Part shown: positions 50,615-58,755 of the stretch, in pieces | Position numbering within the stretch: the first letter of the stretch is position 1 | Layout: each line of letters begins with the position of its first letter | Assembly (NCBI RefSeq): GCF_002266435.3 | Contig: NZ_CP029426.2 | Location: 1,766,001-1,830,000 of the forward strand | Direction of reading: 5' to 3' | Length of the DNA: 64,000 nucleotides | From: Bradyrhizobium amphicarpaeae | GTDB lineage: Bacteria; Pseudomonadota; Alphaproteobacteria; Rhizobiales; Xanthobacteraceae | Notes under the pieces: model-generated | The model's input: the letters and a program-made list of their open reading frames with translations, nothing else | Databases searched by the model: none | Told to the model about the DNA's origin: nothing | Translations under genes and position numbers: made by a program

Positions 50615-52024
50615 ATGAATGCAATTTTAGCAACGATTGAACGAAGATCCTTATCAGACCATTTTCCGTCAGCGATTGAGGGATGTGTCGCCGAGGCTGA
50701 ATATACGGATGCCTTGAATCACCTCCAGGACTACGCCGACAGTTTTTGGCCGCCAGCAAAAAGAGACATCCTCCTCCTCCGAGGCAGGTTCAATCGTTGG
50801 CGCTCTGCGCAGCGACAGGGGGTGACGAACACTGAAAACATAAATGACATCGGTTCTGCAATCCTGGATGCCGCGGAAGATATCCGCGCCAACTCGCAAA
50901 ATCCCCAACGGTCAGGGAGCGGTGGCCTCCCGAAACATCACGCAGCCGCGAAACTGACCCAGCCCGACGACCTCGACCGGCGTGCGGATCAACCCACAGT
51001 CGCCGAAGCGCCGAATCTCGAGAAGGCCCAGAAGCTGCACTGGCGGCTCTATAACGAGACAAAGGGTACGCCGGTTTGCAGGCTCGACCTCACAACGAAG
51101 AGCTTCGGGCAAGGGGCGTTCGAGCTTCAGCCGGTATCCCTCCAACTTCATAAGGGGCAGATAACGGCTGTCGTGGGACGCAACGCCAGCGGCAAAACGA
51201 CCTTCCTGCAGCTGTGCGCCGGCAGCCTGCATCCAGACTCGGGTCGCGTGACGTTTCCCGGATTGTCGGACGAGGGGGACGGATGGCGGCAACTGAGGTC
51301 GAAGATCGCGATCGTTCCTCAGCTGCCGACGAAATGGCACGGGCCCCTTCGACAAAACCTCAACTATATCGCGTCGGTTCATTGCTCTCGCAAAAGCAGC
51401 GCACAAGAAGATGTCGATTGGTATCTGAATCGATATGATCTGCAGGACTACGAAGCTTGCACGTGGGACCAGCTGTCGGGTGGATATCGGATGCGCTTCG
51501 AGCTCGTGCGAGCGCTGCTGTCAAAACCAAAATTGGTGCTGCTCGACGAACCCCTGGCCTATTTGGACATCGTAGCTCGCCGGCGCTTTCTGCAGGACTT
51601 GTCGTCAATTGCCAGATCTTTGGAAAAGCCTCTGGCGGTGCTCATCACGTCGCAACATCTTCTCGAAGTGGAAATCATCGCCGATCAAATCGTCGTATTC
51701 GATGACGGCGCTTGCAAGTATAACGGACCCGTGGAGGGACTAAAGTCCGTGATCAAGTATCGCGTGATCCATGTCACGATCGATGCTCAGCCGAACGAAG
51801 TCAAGCAAGCGACGGTCGGTCTGCCCGCAAAGTCGATCGAGCGAACGATCGAGGGCTATATTTTCACCTTTCCGCTCGAAACGCACGGCGCGTCGATCGC
51901 GATGCAGCTGTATCGGGAATTCGGAGACCGGCTCAAGGCCGTTCGCGATCTGACAGAATCGACCGAAGCTTACATCGGTTCTGAGAGCCGCGACATTTGG
52001 CAAGCACAAAGCACTGCTCATTAG
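50615..52024 (+). CDS. ABC transporter ATPase with N-terminal effector-associated-like (EAD11-like) domain
   Basis: 469 aa from ATG 50615 (GAGG six to seven bases upstream); ATG 50585 in the same frame is possible. Residues ~8-88 form a small helical domain not usual in ABC proteins: AEYTDALNHLQDYADSF, RDILLLRGRFNRWRSAQRQG and NINDIGSAILDAAEDI. A similar domain starts the protease of this island. A polar linker follows. The ATPase core (~160-370) has Walker A GRNASGKT (188-195), signature LSGGY (287-291), Walker B LVLLDEP (307-313), D-loop LAYLD and switch His348. The ~90-residue C-terminal extension is of the ABC-2/CcmA exporter type. Ten bases before the membrane protein gene. Codons are AT-richer than neighbours, suggesting transfer. 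Confidence 0.82.
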   Translation: MNAILATIERRSLSDHFPSAIEGCVAEAEYTDALNHLQDYADSFWPPAKRDILLLRGRFNRWRSAQRQGVTNTENINDIGSAILDAAEDIRANSQNPQRSGSGGLPKHHAAAKLTQPDDLDRRADQPTVAEAPNLEKAQKLHWRLYNETKGTPVCRLDLTTKSFGQGAFELQPVSLQLHKGQITAVVGRNASGKTTFLQLCAGSLHPDSGRVTFPGLSDEGDGWRQLRSKIAIVPQLPTKWHGPLRQNLNYIASVHCSRKSSAQEDVDWYLNRYDLQDYEACTWDQLSGGYRMRFELVRALLSKPKLVLLDEPLAYLDIVARRRFLQDLSSIARSLEKPLAVLITSQHLLEVEIIADQIVVFDDGACKYNGPVEGLKSVIKYRVIHVTIDAQPNEVKQATVGLPAKSIERTIEGYIFTFPLETHGASIAMQLYREFGDRLKAVRDLTESTEAYIGSESRDIWQAQSTAH

Positions 52025-52034
52025 GAGCGTCGCA

Positions 52035-52994
52035 ATGTCTTACGACAAAGTGATGTTGCATCTGTCTCTTCGCTTTCCGCGGGCGTGGCGCGCGCGCGCC
52101 GATCTTATCTTGCTCCTTTGTATTTTACTGTACGCCTCCACGGGCTTTCTCTTGAAGATGCAGCAGATCGCTGCGCCCGACTCCAAGCAGGGACGCGCCC
52201 TCGTTGGTCTGGTCGCGAGCCTTGCAAGCCTGGGTGCGGCGGGCTTCTGGCTTTATTCGATCAGCAAGAGCCTGCGGCTTCGGGAAATAATCAGAGAGAG
52301 CAATCATCCGTTGTTCGCGACGATCTTTTTGGGTTCTGCGCTTTTGCTTGGGCCGATCATTTGGGTGCTCTACCCTGTTCTCAAAGCGGCTATGTTCCAA
52401 ATCGCCATCAGCCAGCAACTCGGTAGGCAGCCTCAAATGGACAGAGATGTCTCAGTGGCGATCCTGGCGATATTCTATTGGTTTATCTTCCTGGTCGTCG
52501 GCACGACCTTCGTCAAATCACTGCTTCTCTCATCGTCGAAATGGGTTTTCGGTGCCTGGCTGCTCAGTGCTTTTTGGCTGTATTCTTGGCTTATCATCGT
52601 TGCCGTGCTCGCCAATTTGGCGAGCTCCATGCCGGGCTTGGTCTACATTGGCGAAGCGATGGGCAATCTCGTCGTTGCATTGCCGTTTCTGCTTTATTCG
52701 CTGCTTGCCTTCCCCGCACTGCGCGACCTGGCCACTGGTGTCCAGACGTCGGCCGGATTGCTGAGTGCGCTTTGTCTTCCCAACGTGATCCTCACGCTAG
52801 CGATTACTTTGCTCGCTTACGAAGTCGGCGCGCATGTCGAGATCCTGAACGCGGCCGCCGTCAAGCTCTTGCCGGTCGTCAGCCTGGAGGTCATGCTGTG
52901 GGGCGCGGTGGCTATCGTTCTTTGCCTCTTTGTCGTTCTTTCTGAACTCAGTTTCTATTTCGTGCATCGGTTGGCGCTCCTGCCGCGTGCATGA
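52035..52994 (+). CDS. Polytopic membrane protein, probable permease partner of the island ABC ATPase
   Basis: 319 aa, with AGGAG seven bases before the ATG and only ten bases after the ATPase gene. About eight hydrophobic helices (near 23-40, 55-75, 93-116, 138-160, 169-192, 208-230, 243-262, 283-305). The N-terminus before the first is basic (LRFPRAWRARAD), so it faces the cytoplasm. No named permease family is recognised; the size and helix number fit an ABC-2-like exporter half. Convergent with the protease gene, with a 31-base gap. AT-rich codons as in the ATPase. Confidence 0.75.
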   Translation: MSYDKVMLHLSLRFPRAWRARADLILLLCILLYASTGFLLKMQQIAAPDSKQGRALVGLVASLASLGAAGFWLYSISKSLRLREIIRESNHPLFATIFLGSALLLGPIIWVLYPVLKAAMFQIAISQQLGRQPQMDRDVSVAILAIFYWFIFLVVGTTFVKSLLLSSSKWVFGAWLLSAFWLYSWLIIVAVLANLASSMPGLVYIGEAMGNLVVALPFLLYSLLAFPALRDLATGVQTSAGLLSALCLPNVILTLAITLLAYEVGAHVEILNAAAVKLLPVVSLEVMLWGAVAIVLCLFVVLSELSFYFVHRLALLPRA

Positions 52995-53025
52995 GCATCG
53001 ACGCTCCATCTGCCCGTCAGGTCGG

Positions 53026-54072
53026 TCACCTCGGGGCCACGCCGGCGGCGATCAATTCGCCAAGACGTGGCAATCCCATGATGTCCCGCATGAGAACGCC
53101 CTCGTTCGCAAAGATCCTCTCGCCGTGCCGGTTCTTGATCAAATTTCCTCCGGCTCGATGAATCGCGATGACTTGCCAGTCGTCATTGAAGACCGGCGAG
53201 CCGCTCGAGCCCGGCAACGTGTCCGTCATGTAGTGAAGCCGGCTTTCGAAGATATTAACGATCTCGTTCGCCGTGAGCCCGATTTGCTTCAGTCCGCCGT
53301 TCGGATGCTGGATGATGGTGACGTGGTCACCTAGCTCCGGCAATTTTTTGACCTCGCCTGTCAGCTGCCCCCATGAGGAGATGCCGATCGGGGTATCGCC
53401 CTGAGCGATCTTGACGATGGTGCAATCCAGTTCTGGGTCCGTCGCAAATCGGCTGGAATCCAAGCGATACGGCGTGACCGGGCAAAGCCTCCCAGTCTCA
53501 TCCTCCTGAAAGTTGAACTCGACCGTCGCGGCGTCCGCTTCTTCCGCGGACCGTAGGACGTGATTGTTCGTGACAAGCATGCCACATCCCATGACGAAGC
53601 CGCTTCCCAATCCTGCCGGAGAGACCACGCGGCAAACCGATCTCGCGCGATTGAGACCCTCATGTAACCAGGAAAGGCTCTTGAGTGTAGTTCTTCCCCA
53701 GACCTTCTCCGGAGAAGCAGGTTCGGGCGCGGGCAGATCGATGGGGGCCTGCTTCACCGGCAGCTTGCCACTGCTCAGAAGCAGCCGCTCTGCGTCTTCC
53801 AGCAGATCCAAGACGGCCGAGGAAATCTGTGCCATCGCCCGGTCGTGATATTGATCGTCGGTCGTGCCGCGCCGGCGATTTCTCCCGGCCAGTTTCAAAC
53901 GTCCCAATTGGAGAATTGCTTCCTTGTCGAAGCTGCGAAATTTCGTGGCTGCGCCATCATGGCGGTATTGAGCGCTCAAAACATTCCGAAACTCTTCGAG
54001 GGCCTGGCCCACTTCTCCATTCGCCACATAGTCGCGAAGAGTGTCGAACAATGCGTCCGTCGGTCTGCTCAT
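53026..54072 (-). CDS. Trypsin-like serine protease with N-terminal effector-associated-like (EAD11-like) domain
   Basis: 348 aa from ATG 54072 (AAGG eight bases upstream); a TTG six bases earlier is less likely. Residues ~5-98 are helical: LRDYVANGEVGQALEEFRNV, DKEAILQLGRLKLAGRNRRR and HDRAMAQISSAVLDLLEDAE. This pattern resembles the first domain of the island ATPase. A Pro-rich linker leads to an S1/V8-like domain with His171 (VTNNHVLRS), Asp216 (PELDCTIVKI) and Ser290 (LPGSSGSPVF). No signal peptide, so it acts in the cytoplasm, unlike most trypsin-like bacterial proteases. Cytoplasmic trypsin-like domains joined to effector-associated domains are known effectors in bacterial conflict systems. 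Confidence 0.85.
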   Translation of the reverse strand: MSRPTDALFDTLRDYVANGEVGQALEEFRNVLSAQYRHDGAATKFRSFDKEAILQLGRLKLAGRNRRRGTTDDQYHDRAMAQISSAVLDLLEDAERLLLSSGKLPVKQAPIDLPAPEPASPEKVWGRTTLKSLSWLHEGLNRARSVCRVVSPAGLGSGFVMGCGMLVTNNHVLRSAEEADAATVEFNFQEDETGRLCPVTPYRLDSSRFATDPELDCTIVKIAQGDTPIGISSWGQLTGEVKKLPELGDHVTIIQHPNGGLKQIGLTANEIVNIFESRLHYMTDTLPGSSGSPVFNDDWQVIAIHRAGGNLIKNRHGERIFANEGVLMRDIMGLPRLGELIAAGVAPR

Positions 54073-54326
54073 CGGCAAAACCTTCGTTTTTCACCGGAGC
54101 GCAAACGTACCACAAAGAAACCGTGGCGCGAGCCAATCGGCAAAAGAAAGATCTGTCCCGTTCGTCGACCGGATGGTCGCGAGAGAGATCGGAAAGGGCG
54201 GGGCCGACATTAAACCCGATGTCAGGAAAACCCAATGTCAGCGCGTCCGCAGCGTGCAGGCGATGCGGCCGCTGTCGAACTGCGATTGGCAGAGACAACG
54301 GACGCCAGGCGCGCTGGAGCACTGCG
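54073..54326. other. Gap between protease start and TauE remnant
   Basis: Holds the likely promoter of the minus-strand protease gene (AT-rich around 54080-54160). The open plus-strand frame through it is antisense to the protease and has no independent support. Nothing else recognised. Confidence 0.4.
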
Positions 54327-54398
54327 TTCCTCGATGTCGCGGTGGTCACCGGCGGGCTGGCGATGATCTCGGCGGCGGCGAGGCAGCTGATCGCGTAG
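54327..54398 (+). pseudogene. Remnant of a TauE/SafE 3' end (second copy)
   Basis: Translates as FLDVAVVTGGLAMISAAARQ then LIA and stop, against ILDVAVITGGLVMITAAARQ then LVA and stop at the end of the intact gene (50385). The DNA differs at roughly one base in six by eye. No start or upstream TauE sequence accompanies it, so it is not a gene. It marks the right boundary of the island and points to insertion at, or exchange of, the TauE/SafE 3' end. Confidence 0.8.
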
Positions 54399-54408
54399 AC
54401 GACCCGGC

Positions 54409-54975
54409 TCAGCGCACAGGCGCATCGGGCGTTGCGTTCAACGGCGCTCCCCCGACCGATATCGGACCGGACGGGGCCGGTGCGCGCGGTGGCCTCTTTT
54501 GCTTCGGGGCGACGCGCGCTGTCGCTGCTGGCGAAACGGGAGGCACTGAAGCCGATGGCATCGCTACATTGGGCGCGGTCAGCGGAGCCGGCGCGACCGA
54601 TGCCTGCGGGGCCGGGCTCTTCAGTGCGTCAATTTTCGAATTGAGGGTGGCAAGTTGACCGACGATCGCCTTGAGCTGCTCCTGCTGGTCGGCGATGGCC
54701 CTGTCGACAGCTGCCAGGTCGTCGGCCGTTTTTTGTTGCGCGGCGAGCAATTCGGTCATGATCGCCTTGTCACCGGATCTGCTGTCGGCATCCCCATCCT
54801 CGCGTCCGGAGGACTGACTGAACAATCCCGGATTCAGCCAGACGTAACCCACCCCTGCGCCTGCGAGCGCCAGGACAACGGCCACGAAGAGCGCAAACGG
54901 CCATCGGCGACGAGGCGCGGGCACAAAGGGCGGTGGGTCCACAACTGGCCAACTCGGAGGCGATTCGATGCTCAT
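54409..54975 (-). CDS. Membrane-anchored protein with coiled coil and Pro/Ala-rich tail
   Basis: 188 aa. Pro-rich N-terminus (ESPPSWPVVDPPPFVPAP), one membrane helix at about 25-47 (RWPFALFVAVVLALAGAGVG). A coiled-coil-like helix follows (MTELLAAQQKTADDLAAVDR, then IADQQEQLKAIVGQLATLNS, residues ~72-118). The tail of 70 residues is rich in Pro and Ala (APQASVAPAPLTAPNVAMPS). Soluble part probably periplasmic. Bradyrhizobium-type genomes carry several such proteins; function unknown. Lies just outside the island boundary and has ordinary high-GC codons. Confidence 0.72.
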   Translation of the reverse strand: MSIESPPSWPVVDPPPFVPAPRRRWPFALFVAVVLALAGAGVGYVWLNPGLFSQSSGREDGDADSRSGDKAIMTELLAAQQKTADDLAAVDRAIADQQEQLKAIVGQLATLNSKIDALKSPAPQASVAPAPLTAPNVAMPSASVPPVSPAATARVAPKQKRPPRAPAPSGPISVGGAPLNATPDAPVR

Positions 54976-55094
54976 CCGAACGTCCTAGTCAGCCTTTTCG
55001 TCCAACGCAATTGGTGCGGCAGCGATCGGCAGCCGTGAGCAATGAACGCCCGCAGCTGGCACCCGATCAAGGCTTGTCCGCAGCGGCGCCTGCG

Positions 55095-55739
55095 TCAGCG
55101 CGGGCATTCGGCGCCGCTATCGATCCAGGCCTGCACCAGTTCGCCCGCCGCCTGCTGGCTGCCCGGAGCCGGCTTGCGGCCCTCGCCCGGATTCCAACCC
55201 CACGCGACGAGATCATCCTTGGCGATGTGTTCCTCCAGGGCGGCGAGGTCACGACCGCCGTTGAGCTGGACGTCCTTCAACTGGCGGCAAATCTCGCCCA
55301 ACGACTTGCCTTCCCACGCCATGGACAGTGGCGCGAAGCCCCATCGCGGATGACCGGGAATGCTTCGGTAGGTGGCCGCTTCATGAAGCGAGAAGTTCTT
55401 CCCGCCATGGCAACCGGAGCAATTGACCTCGAAATGCCCGGTCTCGGCACGCCATATGGGCGGCACATGCTCGTGGCTATCGTCGCCCTGCAACGGATGA
55501 TCTCCGGCCGGGTGGCAATTCATGCAACGCGGATTGGTGAGCACCTTGCCGATTTCCTCGAACAGCGCGCGCGAGCGATCGGCTGGATTTGAAATCGAGG
55601 AAAACTCCGCGGCATTCCGCAGCGTTGTGGAAGCGGATGACGGGTCGGCACCGCTCGGGCGAGAGCCAGCCATCGCTACGACGAAAGCGATTATCGCTAG
55701 GCTTCCGGCCCGAACGGCGAATTGAGGCGCGCGGATCAT
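55095..55739 (-). CDS. Periplasmic diheme c-type cytochrome-like protein
   Basis: 214 aa. Signal peptide over about 1-32 (VRAGSLAIIAFVVAMAGSRP). Two heme c attachment sites: RCMNCHPAG (about 72-80) and NCSGCHGGK (about 106-114). The spacer holds a His-rich DHPLQGDDSHEHVP. The C-terminal part (EICRQLKDVQLNGGRDLAAL, then WGWNPGEGRKPAPGS) does not match a well-known cytochrome class by eye. Probably an electron carrier or a partner of a periplasmic oxidoreductase; no partner gene is adjacent. Confidence 0.82.
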   Translation of the reverse strand: MIRAPQFAVRAGSLAIIAFVVAMAGSRPSGADPSSASTTLRNAAEFSSISNPADRSRALFEEIGKVLTNPRCMNCHPAGDHPLQGDDSHEHVPPIWRAETGHFEVNCSGCHGGKNFSLHEAATYRSIPGHPRWGFAPLSMAWEGKSLGEICRQLKDVQLNGGRDLAALEEHIAKDDLVAWGWNPGEGRKPAPGSQQAAGELVQAWIDSGAECPR

Positions 55740-55802
55740 GACATCCTAATCGACGCCTCCGGGTTTGGTTCCCGCGCCGCCAGGATGAGATCCTGACCGC
55801 GC

Positions 55803-56009
55803 CTATTCCTCGTCTTCGTCGTCCTCGTCGTCTTCATCCTCGTCCAACTCTTCCAGTTGTTCGAGCACGGCGAGCGGCAGCGTCTCGCGAAACAAATCGC
55901 CTTCCACGCCCATCCAGAGACAGAGGACGTCGTCGCCCTTCACTTCGGCGACGGTGAGCGGCTGGCCGCCGGATTTCAGCATGACGATATCGCCGGCTTT
56001 CAGTTCCAT
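55803..56009 (-). CDS. YodC-like DUF2158 small protein with acidic tail
   Basis: 68 aa, with AAAGGA before the ATG. The DUF2158/YodC barrel is seen as LKAGDIVMLKSGGQPLTVAE followed by VLCLWMGVEGDLFRETLPLA. The last ~16 residues are almost only Asp and Glu (LDEDEDDEDDEDEE). Function unknown; small SH3-like folds of this type may bind nucleic acid or protein. Monocistronic. Confidence 0.88.
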   Translation of the reverse strand: MELKAGDIVMLKSGGQPLTVAEVKGDDVLCLWMGVEGDLFRETLPLAVLEQLEELDEDEDDEDDEDEE

Positions 56010-56149
56010 GGATGGTCCTTTCAGGTTGGTTGATTTGAGAAGCTAGCAAGCCGGCATGACACGCCGATCACGGGATCGGGACCCGCGAATGCCCGGCTGG
56101 CGTCAACTTTCGAAGCTTCTGTGGCAGAGGTTCGAGTGGGGGATCGCTC

Positions 56150-56325
56150 GATGGTCACCAGGGGATGTTCCGTCCCGGGCGCGGCGATGATTGCATCATG
56201 CGCCCGTTTTGCCCGACGGGTCAAGCCATTTCGTAAAATCAGCATCCCGTTTTTGGCGCGCCGTAAGCCGTTGTTATTGCAGCAGCCGTCTACTGTGCAT
56301 GGGGTTGTTTTTCGATATTTTGCTT
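56150..56325. repeat. Probable dispersed Bradyrhizobium intergenic repeat
   Basis: The 56010-56329 gap holds no supportable gene. Its blocks GCATCATGCGCCCGTTTTGC, CCGACGGGTCAAGCCATTTC and GTGCATGGGGTTGTTTTTCG resemble a sequence I know to recur between genes in Bradyrhizobium. No second copy is in this window, so this rests on knowledge only. Confidence 0.45.
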
Positions 56326-56329
56326 TTGG

Positions 56330-57079
56330 TCAGGGCCGGTCCGGCACCAGTTCGGTCAGCGATCGGATGATCCGGTCGGGCCTGACGGGCGAGCCTTCGG
56401 GCAGGCCGTCGCCGTGCACGTCGATCCAGATCGAGTAGATGCCGAGGCGCTGCGGCGTCACCACTTCCCATTCCAGATTGTCGCCGATCATCCAGGTGTC
56501 CGCAGGCGTGACGCCGAGCGCTTGCATCGCGTGCAGATAGGCGCGCTCCTCGGGCTTGCCGAAACCGTGTTCGCCCTCGATCTGGATGTGGTCGAAGCGG
56601 TGCGCCAGCTCGAAGCGCTCGACCTTGGCGCGCTGGGTGTCGGCGGCGCCGTTGGTCACCAGCGCGAGCTTGATGCCGAGCGCCTTCAATTGGTCGATCG
56701 CCTCATGCGCGCCGGGGAAGACGAACATCTCCTCCTCGCGATAGGTGGTGAAGCGGTCGGCGAGACGGATGGCGAGGTCGTCGGGCAGGGCGCGGTGGCC
56801 GGCCGCTGCGAGCGCGGCAAAGCCTCCCTTGACCGTCAGGTGCCGCGCCTCGGCGAGCTTCATCCGCCACGCGGCTTCCGCGTTCGCCCAGAAGTTTCGC
56901 GCGAAAGCGAGGACCGTGGTTGCGACCAACTCGGGCGGCAGCGGCGCAAGCTCGTCCGCAAATTCCCTGGCGATCGTGTTCCAGGCGATCTCGGGCCGGC
57001 CATAGGCCGACAGGATGGTGTCGTCCATGTCGATCAGCATGGCGCGGGGCAGCGGCTTCGAGATGGATTTCATGGTCAT
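56330..57079 (-). CDS. HAD-superfamily hydrolase
   Basis: 249 aa from ATG 57079, which overlaps the hemF stop (ATGA) and has GGAGG ten bases upstream; a GTG at 57085 is the alternative. HAD motifs: [13 protein letters not shown] (nucleophile and acid Asp), [15 protein letters not shown], the Lys of [11 protein letters not shown] and [11 protein letters not shown]. The cap is of the C1 (haloacid dehalogenase / YjjG-like) type. Likely a small-molecule phosphatase. Translational coupling to hemF is conserved-looking but gives no clear substrate. Confidence 0.87.
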   Translation of the reverse strand: MTMKSISKPLPRAMLIDMDDTILSAYGRPEIAWNTIAREFADELAPLPPELVATTVLAFARNFWANAEAAWRMKLAEARHLTVKGGFAALAAAGHRALPDDLAIRLADRFTTYREEEMFVFPGAHEAIDQLKALGIKLALVTNGAADTQRAKVERFELAHRFDHIQIEGEHGFGKPEERAYLHAMQALGVTPADTWMIGDNLEWEVVTPQRLGIYSIWIDVHGDGLPEGSPVRPDRIIRSLTELVPDRP

Positions 57080-57963
57080 GGCCACTTCACCTCCGGCGGC
57101 ATCGACGACAGGATCGAATCGACATTGCCGCCGGTCTTGAGCCCGAAGATGGTGCCGCGATCATAGAGCAGGTTGAATTCGACATAGCGGCCGCGCCGGA
57201 TCAGCTGCTCCTCGCGGTCGGCAGCGGTCCAGGCGTTCGCGAAATTGCGCCTGACGATCTCGGGGTAGACCTTCAGGAACGCGCGGCCGACGTCCTGGGT
57301 GAAGGCGAGATCGGCGTCCCAGTCGCCGCTGTCGTGCCAGTCGTAGAAGATGCCGCCGATGCCGCGCGCCTCTTTGCGGTGCGGCAGGTAGAAATATTCG
57401 TCGCACCACTTCTTGTACTTGTCGTAATCGGCAACGCGGTTCGGCTGTGCGCAGGCCTGCTTCATCGCGGCGTGGAAGGCGACGGTGTCGGCATCGTCCT
57501 GCGTCCGCCTTCGGTCCAGCACCGGCGTGAGGTCGGCGCCGCCGCCGAACCAGGCTTTGGTGGTGACGACGAAGCGGGTGTTCATGTGCACGGCGGGCAC
57601 GTTCGGATTGCGCATATGCGCGATCAGCGAGATGCCCGAAGCCCAGAATCTCGGATCCTCCGCGGCGCCGGGAATCTGGGCGCGAAATTCGGGCGCGAAC
57701 TCGCCATGCACGGTCGAGCAGTGCACGCCGACCTTCTCGAACAGGCGGCCATGCATCATCGACATCACGCCGCCACCGCCGGGCGCGCCGGTATGGTCGG
57801 TGCGCTGCCAGGGTGTGCGCTTGAAGCGGCCGGCCTCGCCCGGGTAGAGGCTTTGCGGAGCGTCGTCCTCGAGCCGTTCGAAGCTCGCGCAGATGTCGTC
57901 GCGCAAGGCTTCGAACCAGGCGCGGGCGCGGGTCTTGCGGTCTTCGATCGTCGCCATGTCCAT
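57076..57963 (-). CDS. hemF: Oxygen-dependent coproporphyrinogen III oxidase
   Basis: 295 aa from ATG 57963, six bases after AGGGA; ATGs at 57969 and 57957 are also in frame. Converts coproporphyrinogen III to protoporphyrinogen IX with O2 in heme synthesis. Family segments seen: [20 protein letters not shown] (substrate/metal loop), [40 protein letters not shown] and [19 protein letters not shown] near the C-terminus. The downstream HAD gene overlaps its stop. Confidence 0.95.
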   Translation of the reverse strand: MDMATIEDRKTRARAWFEALRDDICASFERLEDDAPQSLYPGEAGRFKRTPWQRTDHTGAPGGGGVMSMMHGRLFEKVGVHCSTVHGEFAPEFRAQIPGAAEDPRFWASGISLIAHMRNPNVPAVHMNTRFVVTTKAWFGGGADLTPVLDRRRTQDDADTVAFHAAMKQACAQPNRVADYDKYKKWCDEYFYLPHRKEARGIGGIFYDWHDSGDWDADLAFTQDVGRAFLKVYPEIVRRNFANAWTAADREEQLIRRGRYVEFNLLYDRGTIFGLKTGGNVDSILSSMPPEVKWP

Positions 57964-58006
57964 CTGCATTCCCTGTCGCCCATCACGCGGAGTGTGCCGT
58001 AGTGCC

Positions 58007-58094
58007 GTAGGGTGGGCAAAGGCGCTCCTGCGCCGTGCCCACGTCCTTTATCGTCATCCTGAATGGTGGGCGCGCTTCGCTTTGCCCATCCTAC
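58007..58094. repeat. Intergenic palindromic repeat, family D
   Basis: GTAGGGTGGGCAAAGGCGC ... GCTTTGCCCATCCTAC with an inner pair (GTGCCCAC / GTGGGCGC). Second member of the family at 26060-26150. It lies between queE and hemF on the minus strand. Confidence 0.85.
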
Positions 58095-58104
58095 GAGATC
58101 TGTC

Positions 58105-58737
58105 CTATCTGATGCCGAGCGATTTGTGCGTCTGCACGCTGAGCCGCCATTGCGGATGGCGCAGGCAGTAGTCGATCGCGCGCGCGGTGTTCTCGACGAC
58201 CTCGGGGCCGTCCATCGGCTGCAGCGAGAAGCGCTCGAAGGCGAGGTCCTCGAAGGTTTCAGGGGCGGCGAGGGCCTGCGGATAGACCAGCTTCAGCTCA
58301 TGGCCCTGGCGCAGCACCAGCTCGCTGCCGCCCTTGGGGCTGACGCAGATCCAGTCGAGCCCCTCGGGAGCTGCCATGGTGCCGTTGGTCTCGACGCCGA
58401 TCTCGAAGCCGCGTGCGTGGAGCGCCTCGATCAGCGCGGCGTCGACCTGGAGCAGCGGCTCGCCGCCGGTCAGCACCACGTAGCGGTTGGCAACGGTGGC
58501 ACGCCATTGCGCGGCGATGGTGTCGGCGAGTTCCGCGGCCGAGCCGTAGCGGCCGCCGAGGGTGCCGTCAGTCCCGACGAAATCCGTGTCGCAGAACTTG
58601 CAGGTGGCCTCAAAGCGGTCCGCCTCGCGGCCGCTCCAGAGGTTGCAGCCGGCAAAACGGCAGAACACGGACGCGCGCCCGGCATGGGCGCCTTCGCCTT
58701 GCAGGGTCAGGAAGATTTCCTTGACCGCGTAACTCAC
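58105..58737 (-). CDS. queE: 7-carboxy-7-deazaguanine synthase
   Basis: 210 aa. Radical SAM enzyme of queuosine/preQ0 synthesis that contracts carboxytetrahydropterin to CDG. Cys residues for the 4Fe-4S cluster lie in FCRFAGCNLWSGREADRF then EATCKFCDTDFVG: the long insertion between the first Cys and the C-x-x-C pair is the QueE variant of the radical SAM motif. The N-terminus VKEIFLTLQGEGAHAGRASV and VLTGGEPLLQVD (GGEP SAM motif) agree. Other queuosine genes are not adjacent in this window. Confidence 0.93.
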   Translation of the reverse strand: MSYAVKEIFLTLQGEGAHAGRASVFCRFAGCNLWSGREADRFEATCKFCDTDFVGTDGTLGGRYGSAAELADTIAAQWRATVANRYVVLTGGEPLLQVDAALIEALHARGFEIGVETNGTMAAPEGLDWICVSPKGGSELVLRQGHELKLVYPQALAAPETFEDLAFERFSLQPMDGPEVVENTARAIDYCLRHPQWRLSVQTHKSLGIR

Positions 58738-58755
58738 TCGTCTCTCCTCAATCCG

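Noticed and set aside
52962..53034. Possible terminator between the converging island genes
   Set aside because: No stem with a T-run could be found in the 31-base gap.
53829..54398. 189-aa plus-strand frame ending in the TauE/SafE-like tail
   Set aside because: Its first two thirds are antisense to the protease start region; only the last ~24 codons have homology, so it is treated as a gene remnant.
50386..54398. Island as a prophage or insertion sequence
   Set aside because: No integrase, transposase, terminal inverted repeats or tRNA target found; flanks are TauE/SafE 3'-end copies instead.
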